From: JAVBMC01 sp031552845
Lineage (GTDB): Bacteria; Verrucomicrobiota; Kiritimatiellia; RFP12; DVOR01
Direction of reading: 5' to 3'
DNA length: 33,501 bases
Assembly (NCBI GenBank): GCA_031552845.1
Contig: JAVBMC010000078.1
Location: 1 to 33,501, forward strand
In this document: piece by piece, positions 7,877 through 16,387 of the stretch
How the letters are laid out: the number at the start of each line of letters is the position of its first letter
Numbering within the stretch: the first letter of the stretch is position 1
Made by a program: the position numbers and the translations under genes
Notes under the pieces: model-generated
Databases searched by the model: none
The model's input: only the letters and a program-made list of their open reading frames with translations
Told to the model about the DNA's origin: nothing

Positions 7877-9922
7877 ATGCCCATGGTGTCAGAAGATGTA
7901 TTGAATGAAATCCGCGCACGAGTTGATATCGGCGACTTAATCGGTGCACGGATGAGTCTGAAGCGTGCAGGCGGCACGCTGAAGGGGTGTTGTCCGTTTC
8001 ATAAAGAGAAGACGCCTTCATTTGTGGTCAGCACAGCGCGGCAGCGGTATCATTGCTTTGGCTGCGGCGAAGATGGTGATGTGTTCAGCTTCCTGATGAA
8101 GCATGACGGCTTGACTTTCATGGATGCGGTGCGACAGCTGGCAGAAAAGGTCGGCGTGACGGTGAGCGTCGAGACGGATGCCAACGAAGGGCGCCGTAAT
8201 AAGCTGCATGCGATTTATGAAGAACTGGCAACCTTCTATGAAAAATGCTACGCCACAACACGCGAGGCGCAGATCGCCCGCGAATATATTGCACGGAGGC
8301 AGCTGCCGGATGAAGTGGTCAAGCTGTTCCGCATCGGTTATGCGCCCCGCCGGAAGGACGTGTTATTGGAGTGGGCAAAGAAACATGGGTATACGCCTCA
8401 GGAGTTGATAGAGGCGGGCTTGTTGGTGGCACCGTCACGCGAAGGCTCGACCGACTATTACGACCGCTTCCAAGGACGGCTGATGTTTCCCATCTGCGAC
8501 CAGTTAGGGAAGGTGTGTGCCTTCAGTGCGCGTATTCTGGATAAGTCACACCCTGCCAAGTATGTGAACAGCCCGGAGACGCTGATTTTTACAAAGGGAC
8601 GCGTGCTGTATGCGCTGGATAAAGCACGGGATAAGATTGTGCGCGATGCGCGGCGTGAGGCACTTGTGTGCGAAGGGCAGATTGACGTCATCCGCTGCCA
8701 TGCGGCGGGATTTGCAACAGCAGTCGCGGCGCAGGGCACGGCCTTTACAGAGCAGCATGTTGATTTGTTAAAGCGCTATGCGGATAGCGTCGTGCTGGTA
8801 TTTGATGCGGATGCCGCCGGTGCTAAAGCGGCGGTGCGCACAGGCGCTTTGTTTTTGGCGAAGGAGATCCCGGTACGAGTGGCGGTGCTGCCTGAGGGCG
8901 AGGATCCCGATTCATTCATCCTGAATAAAGGCAGCGCACGGTTTCAGGTGTGCCTTGATGGAGCGGAGTCGTTGATTGCGTTCCAAGTGGCGCATTTGAA
9001 AAAGATCGAGGCCCGCCCCGATGATATTGATGCCGTGAAGCGGATTTCGCGGGCGGTGATTGAATCGCTGTTGGCCTGTCCCAATGCGGTCATGCGGGCG
9101 CACTTGCTGCAAGAAGCCGCGGGCTTACTCAGCTTGCCTGCGGAGGCGTTGCAGCAGGATATGGAGACTGCGCGCGCATTGGCTGAGCGCAAGGCGGCAT
9201 ACGCCGTGCCGGCTGGGGGAGCCGGGGCAGGGAGTGATGATGGCGCTGATCCCGATGAACTGCCGCCGTTGGATGATGGCGGACCGGTGTTTGATGATGA
9301 GGCTGATTTAGACGAAGTGCCAGTCGAACCGGGCGAGGCGATACTGGCGCGCCATATCCGATTATACGAGAGTTTGCTCGAACTGCTGTTGCACCATCCG
9401 CTGAATGTGACGCTGCGGAATCTGATTTGCGAGTATCTCCCGCCCGATATTATTCAAGATTTGCACACTCGACTATTTGTACAGAGCATCTTCGACAATC
9501 CAGGGCATGGCGGGCCTTTGATTATTCCATCGGTGCCGGGCGATCCTTCCTTCGCGGAACATGTTGATGCATTGCGTTCACGTGATGACCGTGTGATAGA
9601 CTCAGGCGATGTAACGCCCGAGGATGCCGTGCAGGATCTAATCCGCCGCCTGTGGCTGATTCACTTTGAAGCCGAGCGTACCGCAGCCACAGATGTGCGC
9701 CGGCGAATGGAGTTGACGACGGTGATTAAAGCCCTGCAAACGGCGTCAGAGTGGAAGGTCGTGTCGAAGCTCTTATGCTTTAAGCCGGAGGTGCCGAAGG
9801 CCGAACCGCGTACCCCAGTCAAGGAAACACAAGAAGCCTCCGCAGATTATACTACTGTAACGGAAGTAGAAGAGATTGAGGCCGAATTCGAGCCTGACGG
9901 AACGGAAGCTCTGCCCGATTAA
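7877..9922 (+). CDS. dnaG: DNA primase
   Basis: 681 residues; synthesises RNA primers for DNA replication. The start at 7877 follows GGAGGG (7864-7869) by seven bases and one base after the cvpA-like stop. The zinc-binding domain has Cys39, His42, Cys60 and Cys63 (CCPFHKEKTPSF ... YHCFGCGEDGD). The TOPRIM core has Glu266 in CEGQIDVI and Asp310/Asp312 in FDADAAGAKAA, then PEGEDPDSF. Most bacterial primases read EGYMD where this one has EGQID, so the Tyr is replaced by Gln. After the core comes a long acidic, Gly/Asp/Pro-rich linker (about residues 445-485) and a helical C-terminal part for helicase binding that is poorly recognisable. The protein is longer than the common ~600 residues, mainly because of the linker and an acidic tail. 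No rpoD or rpsU is adjacent, unlike the classical macromolecular-synthesis operon. Confidence 0.97.
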   Translation: MPMVSEDVLNEIRARVDIGDLIGARMSLKRAGGTLKGCCPFHKEKTPSFVVSTARQRYHCFGCGEDGDVFSFLMKHDGLTFMDAVRQLAEKVGVTVSVETDANEGRRNKLHAIYEELATFYEKCYATTREAQIAREYIARRQLPDEVVKLFRIGYAPRRKDVLLEWAKKHGYTPQELIEAGLLVAPSREGSTDYYDRFQGRLMFPICDQLGKVCAFSARILDKSHPAKYVNSPETLIFTKGRVLYALDKARDKIVRDARREALVCEGQIDVIRCHAAGFATAVAAQGTAFTEQHVDLLKRYADSVVLVFDADAAGAKAAVRTGALFLAKEIPVRVAVLPEGEDPDSFILNKGSARFQVCLDGAESLIAFQVAHLKKIEARPDDIDAVKRISRAVIESLLACPNAVMRAHLLQEAAGLLSLPAEALQQDMETARALAERKAAYAVPAGGAGAGSDDGADPDELPPLDDGGPVFDDEADLDEVPVEPGEAILARHIRLYESLLELLLHHPLNVTLRNLICEYLPPDIIQDLHTRLFVQSIFDNPGHGGPLIIPSVPGDPSFAEHVDALRSRDDRVIDSGDVTPEDAVQDLIRRLWLIHFEAERTAATDVRRRMELTTVIKALQTASEWKVVSKLLCFKPEVPKAEPRTPVKETQEASADYTTVTEVEEIEAEFEPDGTEALPD

Positions 9923-10140
9923 CCGCAGCAACACCCGCCGCCGCAAGTATGATTCTGCTGGTGTGCACAACCGCCGCAAGGGTCGGCCGGTGCAGCAGTT
10001 TTAGCGGCGAAAACGGAGAGATTCTTAGAAGGTTTTGCCGCGCCGCATTTCGGACAAGTTTTGGCGGCATCACTAAGTGTGCGGGCCAGATGTTCAAATG
10101 TATGCCCGCAAGCTGAACAAGTATAATCGTAAATAGGCAT
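9919..10140 (-). CDS. FmdB-type zinc-ribbon protein
   Basis: 73 residues. The N-terminus MPIYDYTCSACGHTFEHL followed by CPKCG is the putative regulatory/FmdB zinc ribbon, with two CxxC pairs. The unusual part is the C-terminal tail: CGGCAHQQNHTCGGGCCCG holds a further six cysteines and two histidines, enough for a second metal site. Its stop overlaps the dnaG stop in convergent orientation (three shared bases). It lies 56 bases downstream of infA on the same strand, with no terminator seen between them, so the two are probably co-transcribed. No clear SD precedes the ATG. Function is unknown for the family as a whole. Confidence 0.8.
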   Translation of the reverse strand: MPIYDYTCSACGHTFEHLARTLSDAAKTCPKCGAAKPSKNLSVFAAKTAAPADPCGGCAHQQNHTCGGGCCCG

Positions 10141-10196
10141 GAGGCGTGAAGACAGAAAACTTACGCACGCAGCGCAGCGTCACTAACGAACCCCTC

Positions 10197-10418
10197 TTAG
10201 GTCTTGTGACGGAAGACGATGCGACCCTTGGTCAAATCGTAAGGCGAGATTTGCAACGTGACCTTGTCGCCGGTGGCGATCTTAATGAAGAACTTCCGCA
10301 TTTTGCCGGAGATATGTGCGAGAACCTCGTGACCATTTTCAAGACGGACACGGTACATCGTTGCGGGGAGAACTTTAATAACCGTTGCGGTTACTTCTAT
10401 AGAATCATCACTGGGCAT
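10197..10418 (-). CDS. infA: Translation initiation factor IF-1
   Basis: 73 residues, an S1/OB-fold protein that binds the 30S A-site during initiation. The sequence follows IF-1 along its whole length: IEVTATVIKVLPATMYRV, then LENGHEVLAHISGKMRK, then SPYDLTKGRIVFRHK at the end. AAGGA (10427-10431) lies eight bases upstream of the ATG. A good promoter drives it. It stands outside any ribosomal-protein operon. Confidence 0.97.
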   Translation of the reverse strand: MPSDDSIEVTATVIKVLPATMYRVRLENGHEVLAHISGKMRKFFIKIATGDKVTLQISPYDLTKGRIVFRHKT

Positions 10419-10446
10419 TCAATCTTTCCTTAAATTGCTTCGCAGT

Positions 10447-10475
10447 AGTATAATACAAGGAGGAAGGCGTTTCAA
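10447..10475 (-). promoter_or_regulatory. Sigma-70-type promoter of infA
   Basis: On the minus strand TTGAAA (10470-10475), 17-base spacer, TATACT (10447-10452). The predicted start is near 10440, about 22 bases before the ATG. Confidence 0.7.
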
Positions 10476-10623
10476 GTAAAAAGCTGTACTATTTCTTGAA
10501 ATGCGCCGAGCGCACCGCATCGCTTTCACCTCTTCTTTCCTGCGAGCACTCTGTGAAAATCTCATTGGACATTGTGTGTTTGTCTCAATTAAATCATCTA
10601 CTTTTTTACCCGTTCTGTGCGTT

Positions 10624-10733
10624 TCTAAAATGCGGAGTGTCAAATTTGTGACAGGCGCCTGTCACAGTTCTGAAAGACATCTGTTACAGTTGCGACAGTC
10701 GGCTGTCATGTTCCTGACAGGTAGCTGTCACCG
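10624..10733. repeat. Array 2: five 22-bp palindromic units, TGACAG/CTGTCA core
   Basis: Four dyads are centred at 10656.5, 10678.5, 10700.5 and 10722.5, exactly 22 bp apart. The first is a perfect 20-bp palindrome, TGTGACAGGCGCCTGTCACA (10647-10666). The others are AGA-CA-TCT (10675-10682), GACAG-TCGG-CTGTC (10694-10707) and TGACAG-GTAG-CTGTCA (10715-10730). A decayed unit precedes them (GTGTCAAA at 10637-10644). Three of the four begin TTSTG or TTGCG. Non-coding; it lies between the infA promoter and the glycosidase promoter. The rest of 10476-10893 shows only a CCCCCGGGGG palindrome at 10751-10760. Confidence 0.85.
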
Positions 10734-10893
10734 CCGCCATAGTCTCGTAACCCCCGGGGGAGATATCCGTAACAGCACCAGATGAGTCCAACGCACACCT
10801 GTTTTTTGAGAGCCATGAGCGGGTAGAGTGGGTTGTTAAGTGTGTGGTTTGCGTTATTATGTGAAAGTGAAGGGGATGGGGGGTGGTTTTGGC

Positions 10894-10922
10894 TTGCTGG
10901 TGGGGAGTGGGTGTGGTATTCT
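10894..10922 (+). promoter_or_regulatory. Probable promoter of the glycosidase/two-component operon
   Basis: TTGCTG (10894-10899), 17-base spacer, TATTCT (10917-10922), 36 bases before the ATG. A second candidate, TTGTTA then TATTAT with a 16-base spacer, lies about 65 bases further upstream (around 10830-10860). Confidence 0.45.
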
Positions 10923-10958
10923 TGCAGAGTTGTTTTGTGTGGAGCTTTGGGAGTGTTT

Positions 10959-13900
10959 ATGAAGCGTGCGTTTTTGTTGGTGGTGTGGGCGTGGCCGGTG
11001 TTGGCGTTTTTGCCGGCGGTGGATGTGAGGGACGGCGTGGAGGTGTCGATTGCGTATCCGTCGAATGTGGTGGAAAAGGCTTTTGATTTTACGGTGTCGG
11101 TGAGTAATGGTTCGGCGCGGAGTGTGTCAGGGCCGTTGAATGTGTTTTTGAATAATGATTGGAAGGTGTTTGCAGGCCATACTGCTAAGTATACTAATCA
11201 GTGGGAGCTGTCGTTGGCGGTGGGGGGAACGACGCAGATAGTGTGTCAGGCGTGGAGGCGTTCGGATGCGGTGAGCGGGCATTATCCGGTGCATGCGGAG
11301 TTTGGCGGAGCGCATGCGATTGGGGTGTTTACGACAGCGTTTGATAGGCCAGTGGTGGAGGGTTTTTCGTTGGAGAGGCCGGTGCGGCGGTTTGTGGAGA
11401 GTGGGGCGGGTTTTCATTTGTCAGGGGCGCAGTTTAATGTGCATCCGGCGTGGAAGGGCGGTGTGATTGCGCCAGCGTGGGCTGAGTGGGATTTGCCGGT
11501 AGAGGCGGATGAGCAGGTGCTGCGGGTGGTGTTTAGGGGGCCATCGTCGGAGAAGAGTGATGGGGTGTCGTTTGTGGTGTCGGCAAATGAGAGGGTGCTG
11601 AAGCAGGTGGATTGTGCGCCGAGCGCGGTTGCGCCTGTGGAGGTGTCGTTGGCTGAGTTTGCGGGTAAGCCTGTGAAGCTGCGGATTGCGTGCGGGCCGG
11701 GAGCTAAGAATAATACGGCGTTTGACAGTGCATCAATGAGCGTGCCGGTGTTGGTAACGAAGCCGTCGAAGGTGGAGGGAACGTCGGGACAGCAGGTGGG
11801 GGCGTTTCGGACGGGAATGTATGGTTTGATGGATGGGGTGTTGGGGTTTGACGGGCTGGCGGTGTCGAACTTCATCGTGGAGGTGGATCATCGCGCGGTG
11901 TATCCGTTTAAGGTGGAGGTGGCGGGGGACTCGGTGACGCATTTTATCCGCTTAAATGGGCAGGTGGTGCCGTTGCGTGCACAGGTGTCGGGTGGGAAGG
12001 ATTTTGCAAGGGTGCAGTGGAGCATGCCGGAGGTGGTGCGGGATGAGCGGGGCTCGCCGCGGTTCACGAAGCTGGCATTAGGGGAGGCTTCGCAGAAGGC
12101 GAAGCGGTTCTATGCGGGGTTCGGTAATGTGGTGGAGGATCCGGAGGATTTTAGGCTGGGGAATGATGGGTTTCATTTGGCGACGCGGTTTATCGGCGCG
12201 GATTATCCGAGCGGCGTGAGTTTGTTGCAGGCGAGTGATATTTATCCGGACTGCGCGGAGAATAGCGGGAATCGGTTGTCGTTGGTGGTGTCGCATGATG
12301 CGACGCTGACGTTTGTATTCAAGCAGAAGGGCGGGGCGTTCGCGGCCGCGCGGCAGTATCGCGATATGTGCGGGTATGAGCCGGGCGAGGGCGTGGCGAA
12401 TTTGATGGGGCGGATGTGTATTGATCAGTGGTGGGGAGATTATACGAAGGCGGCGGCGGATTTGGAGCGCGTGGCGTCGTATGGGGTGACGAATGCCGTG
12501 TTTGTAAAGCATGTATGGCAGCGGTGGGGGTATGATTACCGCTTGCCGGAGATCTATCCGCCGGAGTTCGGGCTGGAGACATTCCTGCCGGTGAGCCGTG
12601 CGGCGCAGAAGCATGGCATTTTGTTCTGTCCGCATGATAACTATATCGACTTCTATCCCGATGCGAAGGGGTTTGGTTATGATCATATTGTGTTTCACTC
12701 CGATGGAACGCCGTATAAGGCTTGGTTGAATAAGCGTCATGGCGGGGCGCAGAGTTACCGCTGGTTGCCGCATGCATTCAAGCCGTGGCTGATGGAGAAT
12801 ATGGAGATGATGCGTGATGGAATGGCGCCCGATGCGTTGTTCATTGACGTGTTTAATGCAATTGCACCGTTTGATTATTATGACCGCAAGGGACGCTTTT
12901 ATCCGAAGATGGAGACCGAGCGTTGTTGGGCGGATGCTTTCATTACATCGCGAAAGATTCTTAAACCCGGTGCGCCGATGATCAGTGAAGCTGGCACGGT
13001 TGCGTTGGTGGGCGCGGTTGATGGCGTGCAGTGCGATCATTTTCCACCGACGCGATGGGACATTGGCAAGTTCGGCGACTCGGAGCGCGTGCCGTGGCAT
13101 GACATGGTGACGCATAATAAGATGGTGCTCTTTGCGGGCGGACTAGGGCATCGGTATGGCGCGGCGAGTTGGGACTATGGCACGCGCGTGTCGTTAAAGC
13201 ATCATTACGGTAGCGATGACTATTTGTCGAATACTATTATCGGCGGGCGTAATCCGATGTGCGACGGTCCCTTCTCGCGCAGAACGGTTGCGACCTATTG
13301 GCTGTTAAATGATATCTGCGACGAACTGGGCCGGGCGAAACTGGAGGAGCATGCGTTTGGGCCGACGATTCACCAACAGCAAACAGCGTTCTCCAATGGC
13401 GGCAAGGTGTATAGCAATCGCGGTACGAACACGTGGACAGTCGCTGACGGCAAGGTATTGCCGGAGTATGGCTTTTATGGCAGGACGCCGGAGTCCGAAG
13501 CAGGGGTGATGTTGTTCAATGGCGTACGCGGTGCGTTTGCGCATCATGGTAATGTCAGCTTTTACGACGCGCGTCCCCCTTACGCGATGAATGGATTATT
13601 CGCGGAGTCCGATGTTGAAGGCGTGAAGTATTTGGGCGACGGTAAGTTTGCGACGACATTCCGCTTCTCGCTCAATCAGCCGCTGCCGCAGGATTACCAA
13701 CCGTTCATTCACTATTGCCGCGGAGAGGACATCGTGCAGCAGTCCGTATTGAAAGACGCTGAGGAATATCTTAAGCCAGGCGGTAAGTTTGGCAAGTTCA
13801 CGGCCAAAACGACGGTACGCCTTGCGCCGGGCGAGTATGAATTGCGCTATGGGTTCTTCAATCTCAAGACGGGTGAGCGCATGTTTATCGTCGGTAACAT

Positions 13901-14252
13901 CGACCATCAAAACCGTATTTATGGCGGCAAGTTGGTGCTGACGTCGGAAGGTGTTGGCGGTCATATCCCCGCTGAACCAGAGGAACAGCTTTGGAATCCT
14001 TTTGGAACGCAGGTGAACTTTGGCGGCGTGAAGACCGATGGCGCGTTCCGTCTGATCAAAGATAGAACCGTTTGGAAGTTGATACCCTTGCCGGGGAGCC
14101 TGCCGTTCCGCGTGGAGCTGCAGGTGTCGGCTGGCGTGAATGTCACGGACGTCAGCGGTTGCACGTGGTCACAGAAAGGTAATACGTTGAGCATTGTCAG
14201 TGATGGCAAGGCGTTTGAGCATGTGGTTTCATTTGGCCGTCTCCGCGAGTAA
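10959..14252 (+). CDS. Large secreted putative glycoside hydrolase
   Basis: 1,097 residues. MKRAFLLVVWAWPVLAFLPA is a signal peptide; the start at 10959 has GGGAG five bases upstream. Residues ~22-420 are beta-rich and Val/Gly-rich, resembling carbohydrate-binding or beta-sandwich domains. A TIM-barrel-like region follows from ~480 to ~770: RMCIDQWWGDY, LFCPHDNYIDFYPDA, ALFIDVFNAIAPFDYYDR, PMISEAGTVALVGAVDG. Candidate catalytic acids are Asp630 (FIDVFN) and Glu677 (SEAG). A strand-end Asp followed ~45 residues later by Glu resembles the GH101/GH129 alpha-N-acetylgalactosaminidase arrangement; GH31-like is another option. The C-terminal ~300 residues look like beta-sandwich domains. The specific family and substrate are inference. 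It is translationally coupled to a histidine kinase. The first half is extremely G/T-rich on the coding strand. Confidence 0.6.
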   Translation: MKRAFLLVVWAWPVLAFLPAVDVRDGVEVSIAYPSNVVEKAFDFTVSVSNGSARSVSGPLNVFLNNDWKVFAGHTAKYTNQWELSLAVGGTTQIVCQAWRRSDAVSGHYPVHAEFGGAHAIGVFTTAFDRPVVEGFSLERPVRRFVESGAGFHLSGAQFNVHPAWKGGVIAPAWAEWDLPVEADEQVLRVVFRGPSSEKSDGVSFVVSANERVLKQVDCAPSAVAPVEVSLAEFAGKPVKLRIACGPGAKNNTAFDSASMSVPVLVTKPSKVEGTSGQQVGAFRTGMYGLMDGVLGFDGLAVSNFIVEVDHRAVYPFKVEVAGDSVTHFIRLNGQVVPLRAQVSGGKDFARVQWSMPEVVRDERGSPRFTKLALGEASQKAKRFYAGFGNVVEDPEDFRLGNDGFHLATRFIGADYPSGVSLLQASDIYPDCAENSGNRLSLVVSHDATLTFVFKQKGGAFAAARQYRDMCGYEPGEGVANLMGRMCIDQWWGDYTKAAADLERVASYGVTNAVFVKHVWQRWGYDYRLPEIYPPEFGLETFLPVSRAAQKHGILFCPHDNYIDFYPDAKGFGYDHIVFHSDGTPYKAWLNKRHGGAQSYRWLPHAFKPWLMENMEMMRDGMAPDALFIDVFNAIAPFDYYDRKGRFYPKMETERCWADAFITSRKILKPGAPMISEAGTVALVGAVDGVQCDHFPPTRWDIGKFGDSERVPWHDMVTHNKMVLFAGGLGHRYGAASWDYGTRVSLKHHYGSDDYLSNTIIGGRNPMCDGPFSRRTVATYWLLNDICDELGRAKLEEHAFGPTIHQQQTAFSNGGKVYSNRGTNTWTVADGKVLPEYGFYGRTPESEAGVMLFNGVRGAFAHHGNVSFYDARPPYAMNGLFAESDVEGVKYLGDGKFATTFRFSLNQPLPQDYQPFIHYCRGEDIVQQSVLKDAEEYLKPGGKFGKFTAKTTVRLAPGEYELRYGFFNLKTGERMFIVGNIDHQNRIYGGKLVLTSEGVGGHIPAEPEEQLWNPFGTQVNFGGVKTDGAFRLIKDRTVWKLIPLPGSLPFRVELQVSAGVNVTDVSGCTWSQKGNTLSIVSDGKAFEHVVSFGRLRE

Positions 14253-16387
14253 TGATGCGTGCAATCTTTAAATCTGTTTTCCATGCAATGATATTCCTCT
14301 TGTTTGCGGTATGGACTGCCGCCGCGCAAGTGCCTGCCGTTGTACATAAACCAGATAGCGGCACTCCGGAAACTTATCGCTCCATCCAGGCTATTAAGCA
14401 GTTGCCGCGCGAATATGCTGCCAATAATAAAGTTGCGGTGTTGGAGGGCATCTTGACGTTTGTGGTGCCGCCTGCGGTGGTGCGCGGTATGACGCTGCAG
14501 GATGAGACGGGCGATATTTATGTTGATGCGGCGCGGGTGCCTTACGGCGGGCATGAGTTTAAAAGCGGTGACCGGGTGCGGATTGTCGGCTTTACCGATC
14601 AGGGCGATTATGCGCCGATGGTCTTTGCAGAACAGATGGAATTCCTTGGCACAGGGAGTTTTCCGACTGCGTTGCCGGTGCGCTTGGCGGACTTGTATAC
14701 GGGGGTGTATGATAGCCGTTTAGTGGTGTTGCAGGGGGTGATTGCTCATGCCAAAGCATTTTCAGAAACGCAATCGCATTTGGTATTGAAGACGATTGAT
14801 GGCGTGGTGACGTGCTGTTTGTTCAAGCCGTGTTCACAGGCAGCCTTGGATGAGTTGGTGGATAAGGATGTTGCGATTTGCGGCGTTTGTAATGTGATCT
14901 ATAATACGCGTGCGGAGTTAGCCGGGGTTGAGCTGCGCTTGGCGGAGTTCGACGATATTCAAGTTTTTGAAGACAGGGACTCCGACCCATTCACAGCACC
15001 CGATATGTCGCCTGCGGATTTACTGTCGTTCTCGCTGGAGGGGCCGCAGCTTCATCGCTATAAGATGACGGGGGTTGTGAGCGCGGTGCGCGGCAAATCG
15101 TCGTTCTTTCTGAACACGGATGACCGTGGCATTCATGTGTCAATCGCCGGAACAACATTGCCGAAGGTGGGCGAGATGGTGGAGGTCTCCGGATTTATTG
15201 ACGGCCGGCGTTTCTTTGCAGGGTTAGAATACGCGCAGGTGCGGACGATCGGGCAGGGTGAATTGCCGCCGCCGATTGTAATTGACCGTGCGCTCATCTT
15301 TGCAGAGCCGTATATCAATCCCATGAACCATGCCGACTTTGACGGCAACATAGTTTCAATCACAGGCAGCGTGTGCAGTATTGATATGCAGGTGCCGGGC
15401 ATCCGTACGCTGTCGCTGAACTGCGACGGCTATTTGCTGACGGTGGATCTAGGGGCGATTCAACTGCCGCCGCTGCGTCTTGATAGTATTGTGAAACTGA
15501 CCGGCGTGTGCGAAATGACTTTCAGTGAGCATCGTCCCTTGCGCGGCTATCCGCGTGTCAGCTCGTTCACCGTGATTCCGCGCTTCGCCAGCGACATCGT
15601 CGTCGTTCAAAATGCAAGCTGGTGGACAACTGGACGGCTCGCGTTGGTCATTGTCGGATTAGTCAGCATCTTGGTTGGCATCATTGCATGGAACGTCAGC
15701 TTGCGGCGCTTGGCCGAACGCCGTTCACGGCAGCTGTTGCAGGAGTGCCAAGCGCGTTTGGCGGCGGAGTTGCGTGTCGAAGAACGGACGCGCCTTGCGG
15801 CGGAGCTTCATGATTCTTTTGCACAGAGTTTGACGGGAATCGCTATGCAGGTGGAAGCCGCGGAGCTGGCCCAGCAGCAAGCGCCGGATGATGTCTCAAC
15901 ATATCTGCGGTTTGCGCGGCAGCTGCTCGCCTCCTGCCGTGAAGAAATCAGGCGCTGCGTGTGGAATCTGCGTGCGCAGATACTAGAGCATAAGAGCTTT
16001 ACAGAGGCATTGCGGGAGGTTGCATCGCATTACCGGGGTGGTGCGACGGAAGTGACTGTCGTTGCCGAGGGAACGGCGTATGGCGTCTCGGACTCCATTG
16101 TCCATTCTCTTTTACGGATTGTGCAAGAGTCAATCGCCAATGCCATCCAGCATGGACATGCGCACCATGTTCAGGTGAACGTGAGATTCTCGGACGATGC
16201 GCTGTTTGTGGATATTCAGGATGATGGCGAAGGATTTGTTCCGGAGCAGGCGCGCGGCGCGGCTACGGGGCATTTCGGTATTTCGGGTATGCGTGAGCGG
16301 GTGAAACGCTTAGGCGGACAGTTTGAGCTGGTCAGTTCACCGGGCGCCGGGACGTGCGTGAAAGTTGAGATACCCAAAAGGAGTTGA
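14252..16387 (+). CDS. NarL-family sensor histidine kinase with periplasmic OB-fold-like repeats
   Basis: 711 residues. A signal/anchor (residues ~4-25) is followed by ~430 periplasmic residues, a transmembrane helix at ~462-480 (RLALVIVGLVSILVGIIAW), a short coiled linker and the kinase. The HisKA_3 box is RLAAELHDSFAQSLTGIAMQ with phospho-acceptor His520. The HATPase_c domain shows IVQESIANAIQHG (N box), DDGEGF and HFGISGMRERV. The periplasmic part looks like four consecutive ~85-residue beta units beginning near residues 60, 154, 267 and 364 (VAVLEGILTF, LVVLQGVIAH, YKMTGVVSAV, VSITGSV), with OB-fold-like GDxVxxxGF turns. ATG overlaps the glycosidase stop by one base (TAATG); a second ATG follows at 14255. 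It probably senses an envelope or extracellular signal and phosphorylates the regulator encoded next. Confidence 0.9.
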   Translation: MMRAIFKSVFHAMIFLLFAVWTAAAQVPAVVHKPDSGTPETYRSIQAIKQLPREYAANNKVAVLEGILTFVVPPAVVRGMTLQDETGDIYVDAARVPYGGHEFKSGDRVRIVGFTDQGDYAPMVFAEQMEFLGTGSFPTALPVRLADLYTGVYDSRLVVLQGVIAHAKAFSETQSHLVLKTIDGVVTCCLFKPCSQAALDELVDKDVAICGVCNVIYNTRAELAGVELRLAEFDDIQVFEDRDSDPFTAPDMSPADLLSFSLEGPQLHRYKMTGVVSAVRGKSSFFLNTDDRGIHVSIAGTTLPKVGEMVEVSGFIDGRRFFAGLEYAQVRTIGQGELPPPIVIDRALIFAEPYINPMNHADFDGNIVSITGSVCSIDMQVPGIRTLSLNCDGYLLTVDLGAIQLPPLRLDSIVKLTGVCEMTFSEHRPLRGYPRVSSFTVIPRFASDIVVVQNASWWTTGRLALVIVGLVSILVGIIAWNVSLRRLAERRSRQLLQECQARLAAELRVEERTRLAAELHDSFAQSLTGIAMQVEAAELAQQQAPDDVSTYLRFARQLLASCREEIRRCVWNLRAQILEHKSFTEALREVASHYRGGATEVTVVAEGTAYGVSDSIVHSLLRIVQESIANAIQHGHAHHVQVNVRFSDDALFVDIQDDGEGFVPEQARGAATGHFGISGMRERVKRLGGQFELVSSPGAGTCVKVEIPKRS

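Noticed and set aside
10501..10785. 94-codon + frame across array 2
   Set aside because: It spans the 22-bp array, begins inside the region upstream of the infA promoter and has no SD.
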